In this document: piece after piece, positions 1 to 30,552 of the stretch
How positions within the stretch are numbered: the stretch's first letter is position 1
Layout: the number at the start of each line of letters is the position of its first letter
Source of the DNA: Ovis canadensis
Taxonomy: Eukaryota > Chordata > Mammalia > Artiodactyla > Bovidae
Length of the DNA: 64,000 nt
Reading direction: 5' to 3'
Assembly (NCBI RefSeq): GCF_042477335.2
Contig: NC_091249.1
Coordinates: 15,106,501 to 15,170,500, forward strand
Notes under the pieces: generated by a model
Seen by the model: only the letters and a program-made list of their open reading frames with translations
Database searches by the model: none
What the model was told of the DNA's origin: nothing
Position numbers and translations under genes: made by a program

Positions 1-1135
1 ACTCAGTGAACTCCAAGGCACACTAAGTATGTCCAGGCTCACCTGCTCATCTGTGTAGTGCTCATCATGACCCCTTAGAGAGGAGAAAGTGAGCTTGGAG
101 AAGGGGCATGACTTTCCTAATGTCATGGCAGTGAGCAGCAGAGCATGCCTAACTGCTGGGCCACACTGCCCTACTTGGGTGCCAGTGGGACAGTCAGTCC
201 CGGAGAACGGAAAACTTGAACCAGCAAGGGCCAGGAATGGAGGGCGCCAAGGTGGTTAGTGGTCTGGAAAGTACTAGAGAGACAGTGAATGGTGCTGAGC
301 AGGGGAGGGACTAGTCACATTGGCCATTTAGCAAGAGATCCTAAGGGACAGGGGACAGGGTCCCAGGCTGGGGAAGGACAGTAGCTGGGAAGCCAAGGGA
401 GACGAGGCAGCCACACTGGGAGAGAGACTGTGGCCCTTGGCATGGCCAGTTAGGGAGGTTCAGTAGGGGTGGCCAGCCCGCAGCATTCGGGGTTCATAAG
501 AGAATCTTCTGGACTGTGAAGCTGCAGATCACTGGCACCTCCAAATGTGTTTCCATCTGATGCTCTACTGTTATGCCCTGCATGATTACAGAGCCCCAGG
601 GCCAGTTCTGCTTCCCTAGGGGCAGACAAGAGCCTCCCTTGAGCCACGCCTTCCCCTTTAGGCCCTCATCCCAGCAGGAGACCAAAGGTGCTGGGATGCA
701 CAGCCGTCCCAGGGAGGGGCTGCAGCTTTAGAAGAGGGATGGAAGGAGAGGGCTTCCTGTAGCAGGAGTTAACAGGAGTGACTTTGCTGCCCCAGGAGAT
801 CTAGGTGGATTTTGCAGGAAGGGACACGTGTGGCTAGGGGCAGGGGGCACAGCAGACCAGAGGACTGGCACAGAGTCACAGGCGTGTGGTGCTCTGCAGG
901 CACAGATCCTGGTCTGCTGGGTAAGGCTGTGTCTGGCAGCCCATGCAGGATGGGTTGCTGAGCCCTGAACAGTGTGCCAGAAACAAAGCTCCTGCCCTCC
1001 TCACTTACTTTGGGGCACAAACCTTCCCCACCACGAGATGAGAGGACCCTGAGTATGAGAAAAGCTTGACCCTGCCCTTAGTGTAGTCGCTCTCTGCCTG
1101 GATCCCTTACTGCCCTTGTCCTTCCTTGTCTTCAG
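1..1135 (+). other. FLT4: FLT4 intron (upstream part)
   Basis: No exon recognised. The human exon just upstream (end of Ig 4 / start of Ig 5) is not present, so this is the 3' part of an intron. GC-rich and without a young SINE that I can see. Confidence 0.75.
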
Positions 1136-19707
<18,572 letters not shown>

Positions 19708-21390
19708 AGCAGCTTCGGACAAGCCACCCTGGACCCTGGGCTCTAACAGTGGGTTGGGGGTCACGCCTGGCCAGTGAACAGAGGGCTAGAGACCCAGGCT
19801 GGAAGCTTGTCTCATCTAATTTGGGCCAGGAGACATTTCTTCCTCCTTAGCTAGGAAGAGCAAAACCCAGGCTCCAGCGTTCCCTTCAATTCCATCAGCA
19901 TGCCTGCCCAGGACACCCTGCAGATCCCTGGGGCCCTCCTCTCTTTCAGACTCAGATTCCACTTGGTTCAACACCCACAGAGGCCAGCTCTGGGCTGGGC
20001 ACTCTCATAGGAAATATCTCTTTGGGTGCCTCTCTCAGCATGATAGATGGTGTGATCCCTGACTTCTGATGAGAAATATGGGAATAACATAATAGTCGAG
20101 GTTGAAGTGTGGTCTCCCAGCCCTGCCCCGTCCCATGGGAATGGCTTTCTTCATTTGCCTCTCCAAGGCTCAGAGAAGGTGCCATATTTCCAACTCAAAG
20201 CAAAAAATGAGAAATTTGAGTGGAGAGGAATGGAGATCTCCTTTCCTTAGCTGACCAAGCAGCTCAGAGTAGCCATCTCTGCAGTCCCAAACCAGTTACA
20301 GCAGCCTTCTCCTGAGTGCTGAGAACTATTCAACATTTTTTTTTTCATTAGAATTTCAGAGGCTATTTGAGCTGCTGTGAAAATTTTACTTTTAAAAACT
20401 TCAGTCTGAAGGGAACCCAGGAAAGGTGTTTCTGAATCTGGAAAATTCTTGCCTCTGACACCCAGTCAACTGCTGGCATAAAAGACCCCACTGTGGCTGC
20501 CACCTCTTTCTGGAGAAGGCCCCCAGCCATACCTGCCTGGTCCAGAATTGGAAGAGTCATCTGATTGTCTAGAGCTGCCCATTGGAAAGCCACCTGGTTC
20601 TTCCCTCTGGGGCCTGGATCTGCTACCCAAGGCACCGCCCAAGCTGTGAACATCCTTATGAGAGCCAAATACTATGGGTTCCTTAAGAAAGGCTTTGGGG
20701 CTGGCCCAGAGGACCCACCAGTATTGCTGTATACCAGGAGGCAATCCACAGATGTCCCTACACCCCCATGGAGGCCCCTGTCTCCTGCCCCCTGGTCTGT
20801 ACCTGACATCAGTGGTCTGGAAGGTCAAGCCTCTGCTGCCACAGAACAGTGGAGGGCCCTCTGGAGGCTGGACCATTCCGCACTGCCTGGCCACCCACAC
20901 CCCAGGAGAAAGACCCTCATCCCTAGTATCACGGAGGTTGACACCCCGCTCCCCACCACGAGACGCTTGCAGGACAGGCGGCCGTGCAGTGAGCAGGGGC
21001 ATGCCCGGCAGGAACCACCGCCACCCCCCACCACCACGTTGTACATTGTTCCTTTAAGATACATTGACTGTAAGTGTGGCTGTAACCCTAACTGTCCCCA
21101 GGTGATATCCTTCTCCCCTGATATCACCTGCTTGTGAGACCTGGGTCTCAGGTTTACCTGGTTGAAGTCCAGAGGGCGTTTCCATCAGAGAAGCATCTCA
21201 AGGACTTTCGTGCAGTGGCCCAGGCCCAAGACCCCTCCTGACACGTGTCCACCCATGCTCCTGCCACATAACTGCACACACAAAAATGTACTGAGAAGAA
21301 AGCCTCCCCCTGCCCCTTGCAGGACATATGCTCCAAAAAGATAAAGTATTTAACAAAAAATAATAATAAATGTGATGCCAGTCTTGAGTT
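19708..21390 (+). other. FLT4: FLT4 3' untranslated region
   Basis: Non-coding sequence from the stop codon to just after an AATAAA. The length of about 1.7 kb is about what I recall for the human FLT4 3' UTR. It contains a perfect 11-bp hairpin at 21099-21130 and a T run at 20338-20345. The exact cleavage site is inferred. Confidence 0.75.
21365..21370 (+). terminator. FLT4: Poly(A) signal AATAAA for FLT4
   Basis: AATAAA within taataataaatgtgatgcc at the end of the UTR-like region. It is the first canonical AATAAA I noted after the stop codon. Cleavage would fall about 10-30 bases on. Confidence 0.7.
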
Positions 21391-21547
21391 ACAGTGAATA
21401 GAGTCTCAGCTAAATTCCAGATCTCTGTTAAGATTGTATTCTAGCCTTCCTCCCACCTGATCGTCAGCCCTACAAGGCCACTGGACAGGCCATGCAAAGG
21501 AAACGGCAGCAGAGGCAGCCCATGCCCCCTTTCTCTGCCCAAAACGC

Positions 21548-22252
21548 TGCTATTGTTCAGTCAATCAGTTGTGTTTGACTCTTGGCCACCCTGTGAACTA
21601 CAGCATGCCAGGCTCTCCTGTCCCTCAGTATCTCCAGAGTTTGCTCAAACCCATGTCCACTGAGTCAGTGATGTCATCCAACCATCTCATCCTCTGTTAC
21701 CCACTTCTCCTCTTGCCCTCAGTCTTTCCCAGCATCAAGGTCTTTCCAATCAGTCAGTTCTTCACATCAGGTGGCCAACGTATTGAAACTTCAGCTTCAG
21801 TATCAGTCCTTCCAATGAATATTCAGGGTTGATTTTCTTTAGGATTGACTGGTTTGATCTCCTTGCAGACCAAAGGACTCTCGAGAGCCTTCTCCAACAC
21901 CACAGTTCGAAAGCATCAATTCTTCAGCACTCAGCATTCTTTATGGTCCAACTCTCACATCCATACGTGACTATGTAGAAAACCATAGCTTTGACTATAT
22001 GGATCTTTGTCAGCAAAATGATGTCTCTTTTTAATATACTGTCTAGGTTTGTCATAACTGTTATTCCAAGGATCAAGCGTCTTTTCATTTCGTGGCCGCA
22101 GTCACTGTCCTCAGTGACTTTGGAGCCCAAGAAGATGAGATCTGACACTGTTTCCACTTTTTCCCCATCTGTTTGCCATGAAGTGATGGGACCAGATGCC
22201 ATAATCTTTGTTTTTTGAATGTTGAATTTTAAGCTAGCTTTTTCACTCTGCT
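21548..22252 (-). mobile_element. BovB (RTE) LINE 3' portion
   Basis: Minus-strand BovB starting gttcagtcaatcagttgtgt. It covers the RT C-terminal coding part through the atgggaccagatgccataat region. Frames are broken. Confidence 0.93.
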
Positions 22253-22271
22253 GGGGAGTCCCCCAAAGCCG

Positions 22272-22288
22272 CCAGCAGAGGGCGCTGG
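22272..22288 (+). promoter_or_regulatory. Candidate CTCF site
   Basis: ccagcagagggcgctgg is a close match to the CTCF core (CCASYAGRKGGCRSY). It sits in intergenic DNA about 0.9 kb after the FLT4 poly(A) signal, next to a BovB end. Binding is inferred from sequence alone. Confidence 0.5.
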
Positions 22289-25190
22289 AAGCACTGGGAC
22301 ACTGGGACTCAACTCCACTCACTGAAGAGGTGCCTAACTTAGCTTCTGAGAGCTAAGCATGGGCACTCCTCAAATATTTACTTTATCAATAAAGTGGCAG
22401 CATTTTGTCCTCACCTACTAAAACCCAATGCTACTTCAGGCTGTGAACTCTGATGGCCCACGGACTTGAGAACATAGCCCAAGCTCAGTCCTTGCAGTCA
22501 CCTCCCCAAGTCTCACCTGCCCCCTCCAGAAACAGCCTGTGAACATCTCCATCACAGCCCACAGATGAGGACAGGACAGAACAGGACGGGTGAAGGGTGC
22601 ATCCGGGATGACCTAGGACATGCCTGAACTTCAAGATCGGGGGATTCTGACCCCAACTTCAGTCTCCACCCAGAGAGATGAACTCGTGTCAGGAGAGTGT
22701 GGCAGGGCCCTCCATAGCCCTGCCCTGGGATGTTTGCGTGATTTCACGGGTGGCATAGTAGTGACTTTAGATTGGTGTGTAACCCTGGCCTTCTGGACAC
22801 AGCCTCAGAAGGCATACCAGGAAGGGCTAGACCAGTAGCAATGCTAAAGGCTCAGGAAGGAAAGTGGGCCATGTCCCATGGACGCAGCTGCCAGCCCAGC
22901 GGACACCTCGGGAGCAGACCAAGGCCCAGAAAGATCAGGAGCCAGAAGCCAGCCTGTGGCCGGGCCCTGGTCATTTACCCTGTTCAGACTTCTCTCATTC
23001 CTCAGGGATGCCTGCACCCCTAGAGGTGATGCCCACTGTCCCAGCCTTGTTTGCCTCTCCCATGGACAGAGTGCCTCCCCACAAAGGCAGCTTTTGGTGG
23101 TACTGAGCTTGCTGTTATTTTTACCTCTATAATAATCCTTAACATGGATACAGAAAAGACTTCCATTGAGTTTGGACATTTTAACTTTATAATATCATTG
23201 GTTGAATTTAGCCACTCTTCCTTGGTGAATGTCTCAACCTAGGAGTCAGCCATCCAGATGCCTGCCTGGTTACCCAGCCCAAAGTGCCCACATGTGGCGG
23301 AAGCCAGTGTCCCGTCTGTGCCCAGTTCCAATTTGGGCTGCCCTTGTGGGCCTCTTTGGTGCCACCCGGGCTGCATGCTCAGGGCTGCACGGCATGTCCC
23401 TAGAGCACCAGAGACTCGGTATGAATCGGAGCACAGCCAGCAGGGTACTGTCAGGGAGCATCTCACCAGGCAACAGTATTCCCACCTCTTGACCCCTCAG
23501 CCCCTCCCACTTCCTGGAAGCTTCTCTTCTCTCAGGCCCCAGCCCCTTACAGGGTGCCCACTCACTCCGTCGTCCCCCCTCCTCCCCTCCCCAGGCTCAC
23601 ACTCCTGCTCATTTCTACCAGAGAGTCATGAGTCACCTCCTTTAGGAGGAATCAGGCCAAGGGTACACTTGAGTGTCCCTTGATTCTGCAGTAATGTCAC
23701 CACTGCTCCTTAGCATCGGTCCCTGCTCTGAGCCGCACATCGTCCTAGGCCCTGGAACGCGGCAGAGTCTCTTTCCCCACAGTCCCCACTGTAAGGAGTG
23801 ACATGTGGGCAGAGCTTTGCAAGGGAGGAAGATTGATGTTGAAGGCCTTGAGTCAGAAGAAAAGAGGGATCTGGAGAGGTGGGTGGAGGTGAGGCGCAGA
23901 GACTGACAGGAGCCCGCCCTATGGGCCTAGCAGCCCAAAATGAAGTTTAGAGAAAGCGGCAACAATCTTCGACTTCCATGCATGCTCTATGAAGCACACC
24001 TCTTAGAGGAGCAAAACAGGACCCCCCGGGAGCTGGGTGACACCCTGGTGGGGAGAGGCTGGGCTGCACCAGAGTGATCTGTGAGTGGCAGGAGAGGAGA
24101 GCTTTGGAAGATGCCAGAAGGGCAGAGGAGTTCCACTCTTAGGAGGGTCCTTATCCAGGCTAGATATGCAGAAAAATCCCTTTTCCTAAGTGGACTTCTA
24201 TAAGAGCCAGTCCTAAACCTGCTCTACCCACACTGCCTGAGGCCCAGGGCATTCTCAGTCCAAGAACCCAAGTGCCAGGGGAAGAGCCACAAGGACAAGA
24301 GAACAATGGGGACATGGGGCCTGACACCACACAGGAAGGGGACTTCCTGACTTCCTCGGGTCTGGGCAGGGGCCAGCGTCCCAATGGGAGAAGAAATAGT
24401 TGAGAAAAGAGGGGAGAGCAGTATTGGAAGCACCCAGGACTTGCTGGATGGAGTGGCAATGCTGGGCTCCTGGGGAGACAGAGGGACACCCGAGTGGGTC
24501 GGCCAGGATGCCCAGCCCTGTCAGCGCCCTCAGACATACAGGACCCATGAACTCAGTGTTCACTGTCTGCAGGGGGAACCCAGAAAGCAGCTCTAAACTT
24601 CACAGACACTGGCCTCCCTCACCCCCACGTGGATCCCTAGGGCCGCTTGTCTTTAGCAGTGCCATGCCAACTCTTGAGGCCGGGCACTCAGCCCAGATAA
24701 TCCGCTGGAGACAGTGCCTGAGGCACTAGCCGGTGCCCATGTCGTGGGGTCCACCCCGCCAGATGCCCACATGCAGGTTCATAGCGGGAACTGCAGCATT
24801 GCCAGGATGGAGGCCTGCCCCTCGGTGCCCCTGAGTGGGGCCCGGGTGCCTTGAGCCACCGGGCAGAGAGTCTGGGTCAGGCTGCTCTGCAGGCTTCTTG
24901 CAGCAGAGAGTGGCGACCCACGGCACCCTGAGGCTGGGTGGCCCTGGGCCAGGCCCTGCCCCTTTGGGCATTGGTCTCTTATTTGTGAGTTGCTACATTG
25001 CCACCTTGATGGTGAGATGGTGGTGATGGTAACAATTTAACTGCCCCTAGGAGTGACCACACTGAGGAGGAAGCCCTGCCCTCACCAAGTCATGTCCTTC
25101 AAAGCAACAGTAATTCAGCTTGGAAAGACCCTGTCTGCAGTGGTACCCAACACCAACACCTCCCCTGCATCGGTTCACTCTCCTGCTCAT
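22289..25190. other. Intergenic sequence, no gene recognised
   Basis: GC-moderate unique-looking sequence with scattered short open frames on both strands. None shows a domain, splice-site-flanked homology or a secretoglobin signature. No young SINE noted. Confidence 0.6.
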
Positions 25191-25194
25191 CATC

Positions 25195-25290
25195 CAGATA
25201 CCCACTGTGCCATCCACCCACCCATCTGTCCGTCCATCCATCTGTCCACACCCATGCATGCATCCATCCCTCTATCCATGGATCTGTCTA
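25195..25290 (+). repeat. Degenerate (CCAT)n tetranucleotide tract
   Basis: Runs of catccacccatccat / ccatccatctgtcc type, with interruptions, leading directly into the TG/CG tract. Confidence 0.8.
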
Positions 25291-25293
25291 TCC

Positions 25294-25379
25294 ATACATG
25301 TGCGTGTGCGTGTGTGTGTGTGCGTGTGTGCGTGTGTGCGCGTGTGTGTGCGTGTGTGCGTGTGTGCGTGTGTGTGTGT
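25294..25379 (+). repeat. 86-bp alternating purine-pyrimidine (TG/CG)n tract
   Basis: Strict alternation from atacatgtgcgtg to tgtgtgtgt without a break, with several CG steps. Microsatellite with Z-DNA potential. Confidence 0.95.
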
Positions 25380-25606
25380 TAGTCGCTCAGCCATGTCCAA
25401 CTCTTTGCAACTCCATGGACAGTAGCCTGCCAGGCTTCTCTGTCCAAGGAATTTTGCAGGTAAGAATATTGGAGTGGGTTGCCCTTTCCTTCTCCGGGAG
25501 ATCTGCCCAGCCCAGGGATCAAACCCAGGGATTAAACCAGGGATTAAACCCAGGTCTCCCGCATGGCATGTGGATTCTTTACCGTCTGAGCCATCAGGGA
25601 AGCCCC
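25380..25606 (-). mobile_element. Bov-tA SINE with internal triplication
   Basis: Minus-strand SINE from agtcgctcagccatgtccaa to gagccatcagggaagcccc. The box-B region carries three near copies of caaacccaggga / taaaccaggga / taaacccaggt at about 25518-25554. Confidence 0.93.
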
Positions 25607-28559
25607 GTATCCACATACAAACATACATCCATTTCCACACCTATCCCCCCATGGCAGAATAAACGGGAACTAAGCCGCCACAAATACCCCATCAGGAATC
25701 ACAGAGACTTTGAGGGTGGCAGCCACAGGATGGGGGCAGAGTTATTCTCAGCTAGTTGGTTAGGGCTTCATTAGGAGAATAGACATGGGAGGTGGAAAAG
25801 CCTATTTTTAGGAGGATTAGGGTCAAGATGACCTTAATAGAAGAAAATGTATCGCTTGTATGAGACCAAACGGGCACCTTCTGGAAGTCAGTGAGCCTCC
25901 TCTGAGGATATGCTAGAGCAGCTGGGTACAGCCACCACTGCGAGTGAGTCGCCCCTGGCCTGGTACACAGCGGAATGAGAGCACCTCTGTCTCTTTAGAT
26001 CCAGGTGGAAACCCCTTTACTTCCCAGCTGTAGCCAGAGGGGGCAAAGTTTGTCATCAGCCCAGTGCAGGGGAAGGGGGGTAGAGGTGAGGGATACTGAC
26101 AGGGAAACACAAAGGGGCTAAGGGAAGAATTCAGAGAGGTTGGAGAGACGGAACTGAGGGCTTTGGAAGGTGATAAGGCAGCATCTTTGAAAGCCTCAGT
26201 CAGCCTCCATGGGACACAAGGTCCAGTTAGACAGGTCAAAATGTCTCCCAGGGTGATGTCCGTCAGAGCTGGTTTGTGTGGATCAGTACAGTCAGGCATG
26301 GACCCCTAGAAGGGAGTCTGCCCACCCTGGGCACTGACGGATATCATGCTTCCCTCCATGGCCTGTGAGAGATGGGAATAACAGAGGGATTCCTATCAAG
26401 CCCTTGGGTTTGAAGCTGTTGAATAAGCTTCAGAGAGTCCTCACTTTGGAATGGCAGGGAGTGCATCTCTGTATGGGTGGGCTCTGGGCTGGGACATTCC
26501 TCGGGGCTCGATCCACCAACTCCCATTGCTCAGCTGGCGGGTGGCTGCTCCCAGCCCCTGTGTGTAGAGGCAGCTCAAGGTGCTAGTCAGCGGGGGACCT
26601 TGCAGTCCTGAGCGGCACTAGAAGGCATAAGGAGAGACCAAGGAGACCCTGCAGACACACCTGGAACTGGCTGCAGACCCCTGGCAGGTCACCAGCATTC
26701 TCTGAGCTGCCTTTCTTCTGATTCACAAGGGTGATGCCACTCCACGTAAGGAACCACTGCTGACAGTATCTTCAGTCCACGAATTGTAGGATCCCACTAG
26801 CTCAGGCTGAAACAGGCAAACTGGACTTAATTATGCAGGACACAGCTTGGCCACTTGGAGCAGTGCAACACTGGCCCTGAGGACAGAGGCTTGTCCCCCT
26901 AGCCTGAAATAGTGTCTGAGGTTTGGTACTGCTGGCTGCCAGACACCTAGCTGAAAAGGCAGAATTTCATTCTTTGCTTAAGCCATAGCCCATCACTTTA
27001 ACCAGTGCAGTGTACCCCTTTCACACAGCAAAACCACGTGGATGGCAGCTGACCCTGTCCACCCTCCCCACAGCAGGACTCTGAGAGAAGGTGGGCCTTG
27101 CACAGGGGAGGGGAAGACGGAAGTAGTTGAAGGAGCCAGATAAATATTGACCCAGGGGAAGGTGCCCATGGAGGCAGGAATAGACAGGCTGGCGACATAG
27201 TCCAGAGCCCAGGGCCCGGATGAATGAGTAGGAGGAAGAGGGAGGAAACAAAAGTGGGTGTTGGCAGAGATTCAAGGTGTGACCTTGGGGAAGACCACGC
27301 AGCTCCAAGCCCAGCAAGCCTTCTGCTCTGGCCCTCCCCCACCGACTTACCATCAGCTGCTCCGACCTGTACAAGGAAGAACCCTGAAGCCTTGCTGGGA
27401 TGGCCTCATCTGGGCTCCCAGGAGGGCCCTGGGCATGACTGCCTGAGTCGTGGTGACTACTCAGGACAAGAGAGGGAGGGATCTTCTCCTGGCTGGTTGG
27501 TGTGGCAAGTCCTGGCCCACGAGGACATCCCTAGGAGGGGAGAGGGGGGCCATAAGGGCAGGGGGAGTCTCTGAGACCAGGCTATGGCAAAGGGGCCTCA
27601 AGACCCTGGAAACCAACTCAAGACTGCCCTTCCATCCCCACCTTCCTTGGGAAAGGAGCACCATGGAATGAGGCAAGGCACCGTGGGGGCTGTTTCCAGG
27701 CTGGTATGTGCACTGGATTCAGAGACTGACGCAGGAGTTTATACTTGAGGAGCATCACAGATATTAGGAGACTACACCCCAGTGAGTTATTGTAAAAAAA
27801 AAACCTGTGGGCATCAAGAACCCTCCAGTGATGTACAGTAACCAAGGCTCCAGCTGCCCACTGGTGTGAAAGGCGAAGCTGGGTTAGGGCTGACCCTGAC
27901 CCTAACCCTCAGTGAGAAGTGGAACTGTTGTCCATAATCTGTTCCAGTTTGCTTAATAATTTACTTAGCCAGATTCTCAGACAGGGCCCAGAAACACAGA
28001 TGCTGGTCTAACAGAAAGAGAATGAGAAGAGAGTGAGGGATCTCTTGGACCTCAGGGGCAGGGAGTGGCTTGCAAGCTAGCCCCAGCCCAGTGTGAAGGA
28101 GCCACTGGTCCCTGTCACAACACAGGGACCCCTGCCAGGTGCCCTTTCCAGGGGTTTGCTGAAGTCAGAGCCGCAGAGGAGGCCCAGGCAGAGGCGGCTG
28201 CACGAGCCTCTCAGCTCCCTGCGGAAGCGCTCTGTCTGAGCGCCTGGCTCCCGGGTCTGGTTAGTCCCAGTCTGCCTCAGCCCCCAAATTTGGTGTTTGA
28301 ACTGCACCCGGGACTGCCCAGGTGCCCAGGACAGGCTGGTCATGTCATCTGCAGGAGGGGCATCTCTGTGTCACCCCAGCCCTCTGCCAGCAGGAGGAAG
28401 GCGTGCACGATCCAGATCCGGGAGGCCCAGGTGGATGCTGATATCTTCTGCTCACCTCTGCACCCTCACCCTGAGCCAAGTGGGCTTCCAATATCCCTCT
28501 GAGCACCCTCTACAGACTTGATGGGGATGTCATGCAGAGCCTGAAGGATGAGGTGGCCT
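25607..28559. other. Intergenic sequence, no gene recognised
   Basis: Several open frames of 70-145 codons occur, for example 28065-28502, but none has recognisable similarity or splice context. Holds a telomere-like inverted repeat at 27881-27908. Some stretches may be very old repeats. Confidence 0.6.
27881..27908. repeat. Inverted repeat of telomere-like units
   Basis: gggttaggg at 27881-27889 and ccctaaccc at 27900-27908 form a perfect 9-bp stem with a 10-base loop. Confidence 0.8.
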
Positions 28560-28564
28560 TAGAA

Positions 28565-28849
28565 GTTTCCCCAAAATATCCAGCTTCTAATTCCTGAACC
28601 TCTGAATGTTACCTTATGTGGAAAAAGACTCTCAGCATATCTGATGAAGTTAATTACCTGGAAATAAGGATATTATCTTGGATTATACAATGAGCCCTGA
28701 ATGAAATCACATATAAGTCTTCTAAGAGGGAGGCAGAAATGTATCTCTCTCTCCACACACATATAAAAGGAAGGGGCAGTGTGATCATGTGTGATCACTC
28801 AGATACTGGAGTGGTGTGGCCACAAGCTGAGGAATGCTGGCAGCCACCA
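28565..28849 (+). repeat. Old interspersed repeat fragment, family uncertain
   Basis: The phrases tgaatgttaccttatgtgga, attatcttggattatacaat and ggccacaagctgaggaatgc resemble a common ancient mammalian repeat. It appears to resume after the LTR element at agaagctgggagaggccc (about 31041). Confidence 0.45.
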
Positions 28850-29244
28850 TGTGGGGAGAGAGCAAACTGACCAACATGGCGTGTTCAGGCTCTCTCACCT
28901 AACATTTTGTAAACAATGACTATGTAACAGCTGAGATCATTTGTAGTACTGCCAATGAGCATCGTGAGGTGCTCACTTGGTCACGGGCTACTTTGTGTTG
29001 TAGGGATATATGAGCTCCACCTAGAAAGCAGTGGCGTTTACTGCTGTTTCATGGCTGTGTCCCTTGGTTCAGCCACTAGAGGAGAGAATATAGTGTGTCT
29101 ACCGCTATGGTACTGCGTCAGCCAGGAGAGAATAAACGTGTCTGCAGTTCTTACGGCTCTTCAAGTCTTTTTCCAGACTCTTAGCTCGTGCCTTGCCTAC
29201 CCTGGGTTCAGCAAGCAGTGCACACAGTGAGATACAGTGAGACA
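28850..29244 (+). repeat. 5' LTR (395 bp)
   Basis: TG...CA ended. Contains two copies of a ccag/ggagagaata unit and an aataaa at about 29131. Aligns along its length with 30553-31009. Confidence 0.8.
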
Positions 29245-30552
29245 ATTGGCATCACAAACAGGATCAGCCATACAATAGGCAGTCAGCAGAATACCCAGCA
29301 TGTAGGGGAGCCTGAGGCTCCGCTGGATGGAGGAAGCCAGTGGCCACCGTATAGCACGTGGTGCCATGTGGCTGTGATTCTCTCAGTGTGGGCTCTGGTG
29401 GAAGACTGGGAAGCAGTGAACAGGCGTTACAGGTGGTGAGTTCCCACTTGCCGAACAAGAACGCATGGGCCGCTGCTGGCACTGTGGGGTGGACTTTCCT
29501 GACTGACCTGAAGGCAAATATGGATCATGCCCTATGTGTTGCCATGTTAGTGCATGACGTGCAGAGACGTTTGGAAGAACTAGAGTAACGTATATAAGCA
29601 TTACAGCAAGAACCCTGTGGCACTGAAGAACCCAGCATCTCTGACAGCAAGGCGGTAAGTGACGGTGATGATGAACGTTATGAGACTGAGGGTTCCCACT
29701 TGGCAGAGAGGCCCATTGTGCAGCAAAAAGTGAAGCGTGAGCACCTTATGGCCCAGGAGGGGCATCCTCAAGGGGCACCAATGTGACTGAGTTCATGACG
29801 TATCATCTATATACTCAGGAGGAATTGGTCGACTTGGGTAAGCAGTTTTGGCAAAAAGCAAGGGGAAACCTCAGCAGCTTGCCTTTTGAGATTCTGGAAC
29901 ACAGGGGTGGGCCCAGAACCTATGGGGGGTTTGTGGGTCCTCACTGAGAGAAGTAGAGGGATGGCATGCAAGACTCCAGTTTGAAAATGTGAAGATCCCA
30001 AAGGGGGCCTGAGCTGGCAGGGGTCCCACTGGGTTATGCGGATGCAATGTGGGCTGATTTGTGTGAAGGTGTACTATAAAGCTGTGTCCTGTGATACAGA
30101 TTTAGAACAGAGTACTGTAGAGGCTGTGTCCTAGGATGTAGACAGTGCATTAGAAAGACTGTGTCCTCAGATTTAGACAAGTGTGATCATGTGAATGGAC
30201 TGGGAACGCTGCAAAAAAAAAAAAAAAAAAATCTCACGGCAGTGGAGTTGCCCCTGTGGAGATGGTCCTGCAATTTCACACGGACAGACAGTAGGCTGAA
30301 CTTGGCCATGGAAGATAGAGGCACTGCACCTGTGGTGGGTGGCTCTTCTAGCCCCATGAGTGCAAGGACTGTAACACGAGTTCCAGGTGATGCCCGGCGC
30401 TGCGTTTTGCGATGTATTGGAGATGTAACTGTTTGTTGTTGTAGCTACTATTGTTGCAGGATGTAAGTCCAAGGGTCAGAGTTACTCGTCAAGGGAGCAT
30501 CGCAGATGGACGGTGCATAGAATATGAGGTGAGAGACCCTCAGCAGGTGGAG
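29245..30552 (+). other. LTR element interior, degenerate
   Basis: Open frames are short and unrelated to known retroviral proteins as far as I can see. A motif of the type tgtgtcct...gatttagaca recurs three times between about 30083 and 30180. The stretch before the 3' LTR, cagcaggtggag, could be a remnant polypurine tract. Confidence 0.55.

Noticed and set aside
24160..24537. 125-codon minus-strand frame in the intergenic region
   Set aside because: No domain, no splice-site context, low-information composition.
28065..28502. 145-codon plus-strand frame starting MACKLAPAQ
   Set aside because: Considered as a candidate for the missing secretoglobin gene. No hydrophobic signal sequence or secretoglobin pattern, and composition looks like random GC-rich sequence.
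29358..29588. Frame in the compact LTR element as a possible retroviral protein
   Set aside because: Too short, no recognisable retroviral motif, and surrounded by stops in all frames.
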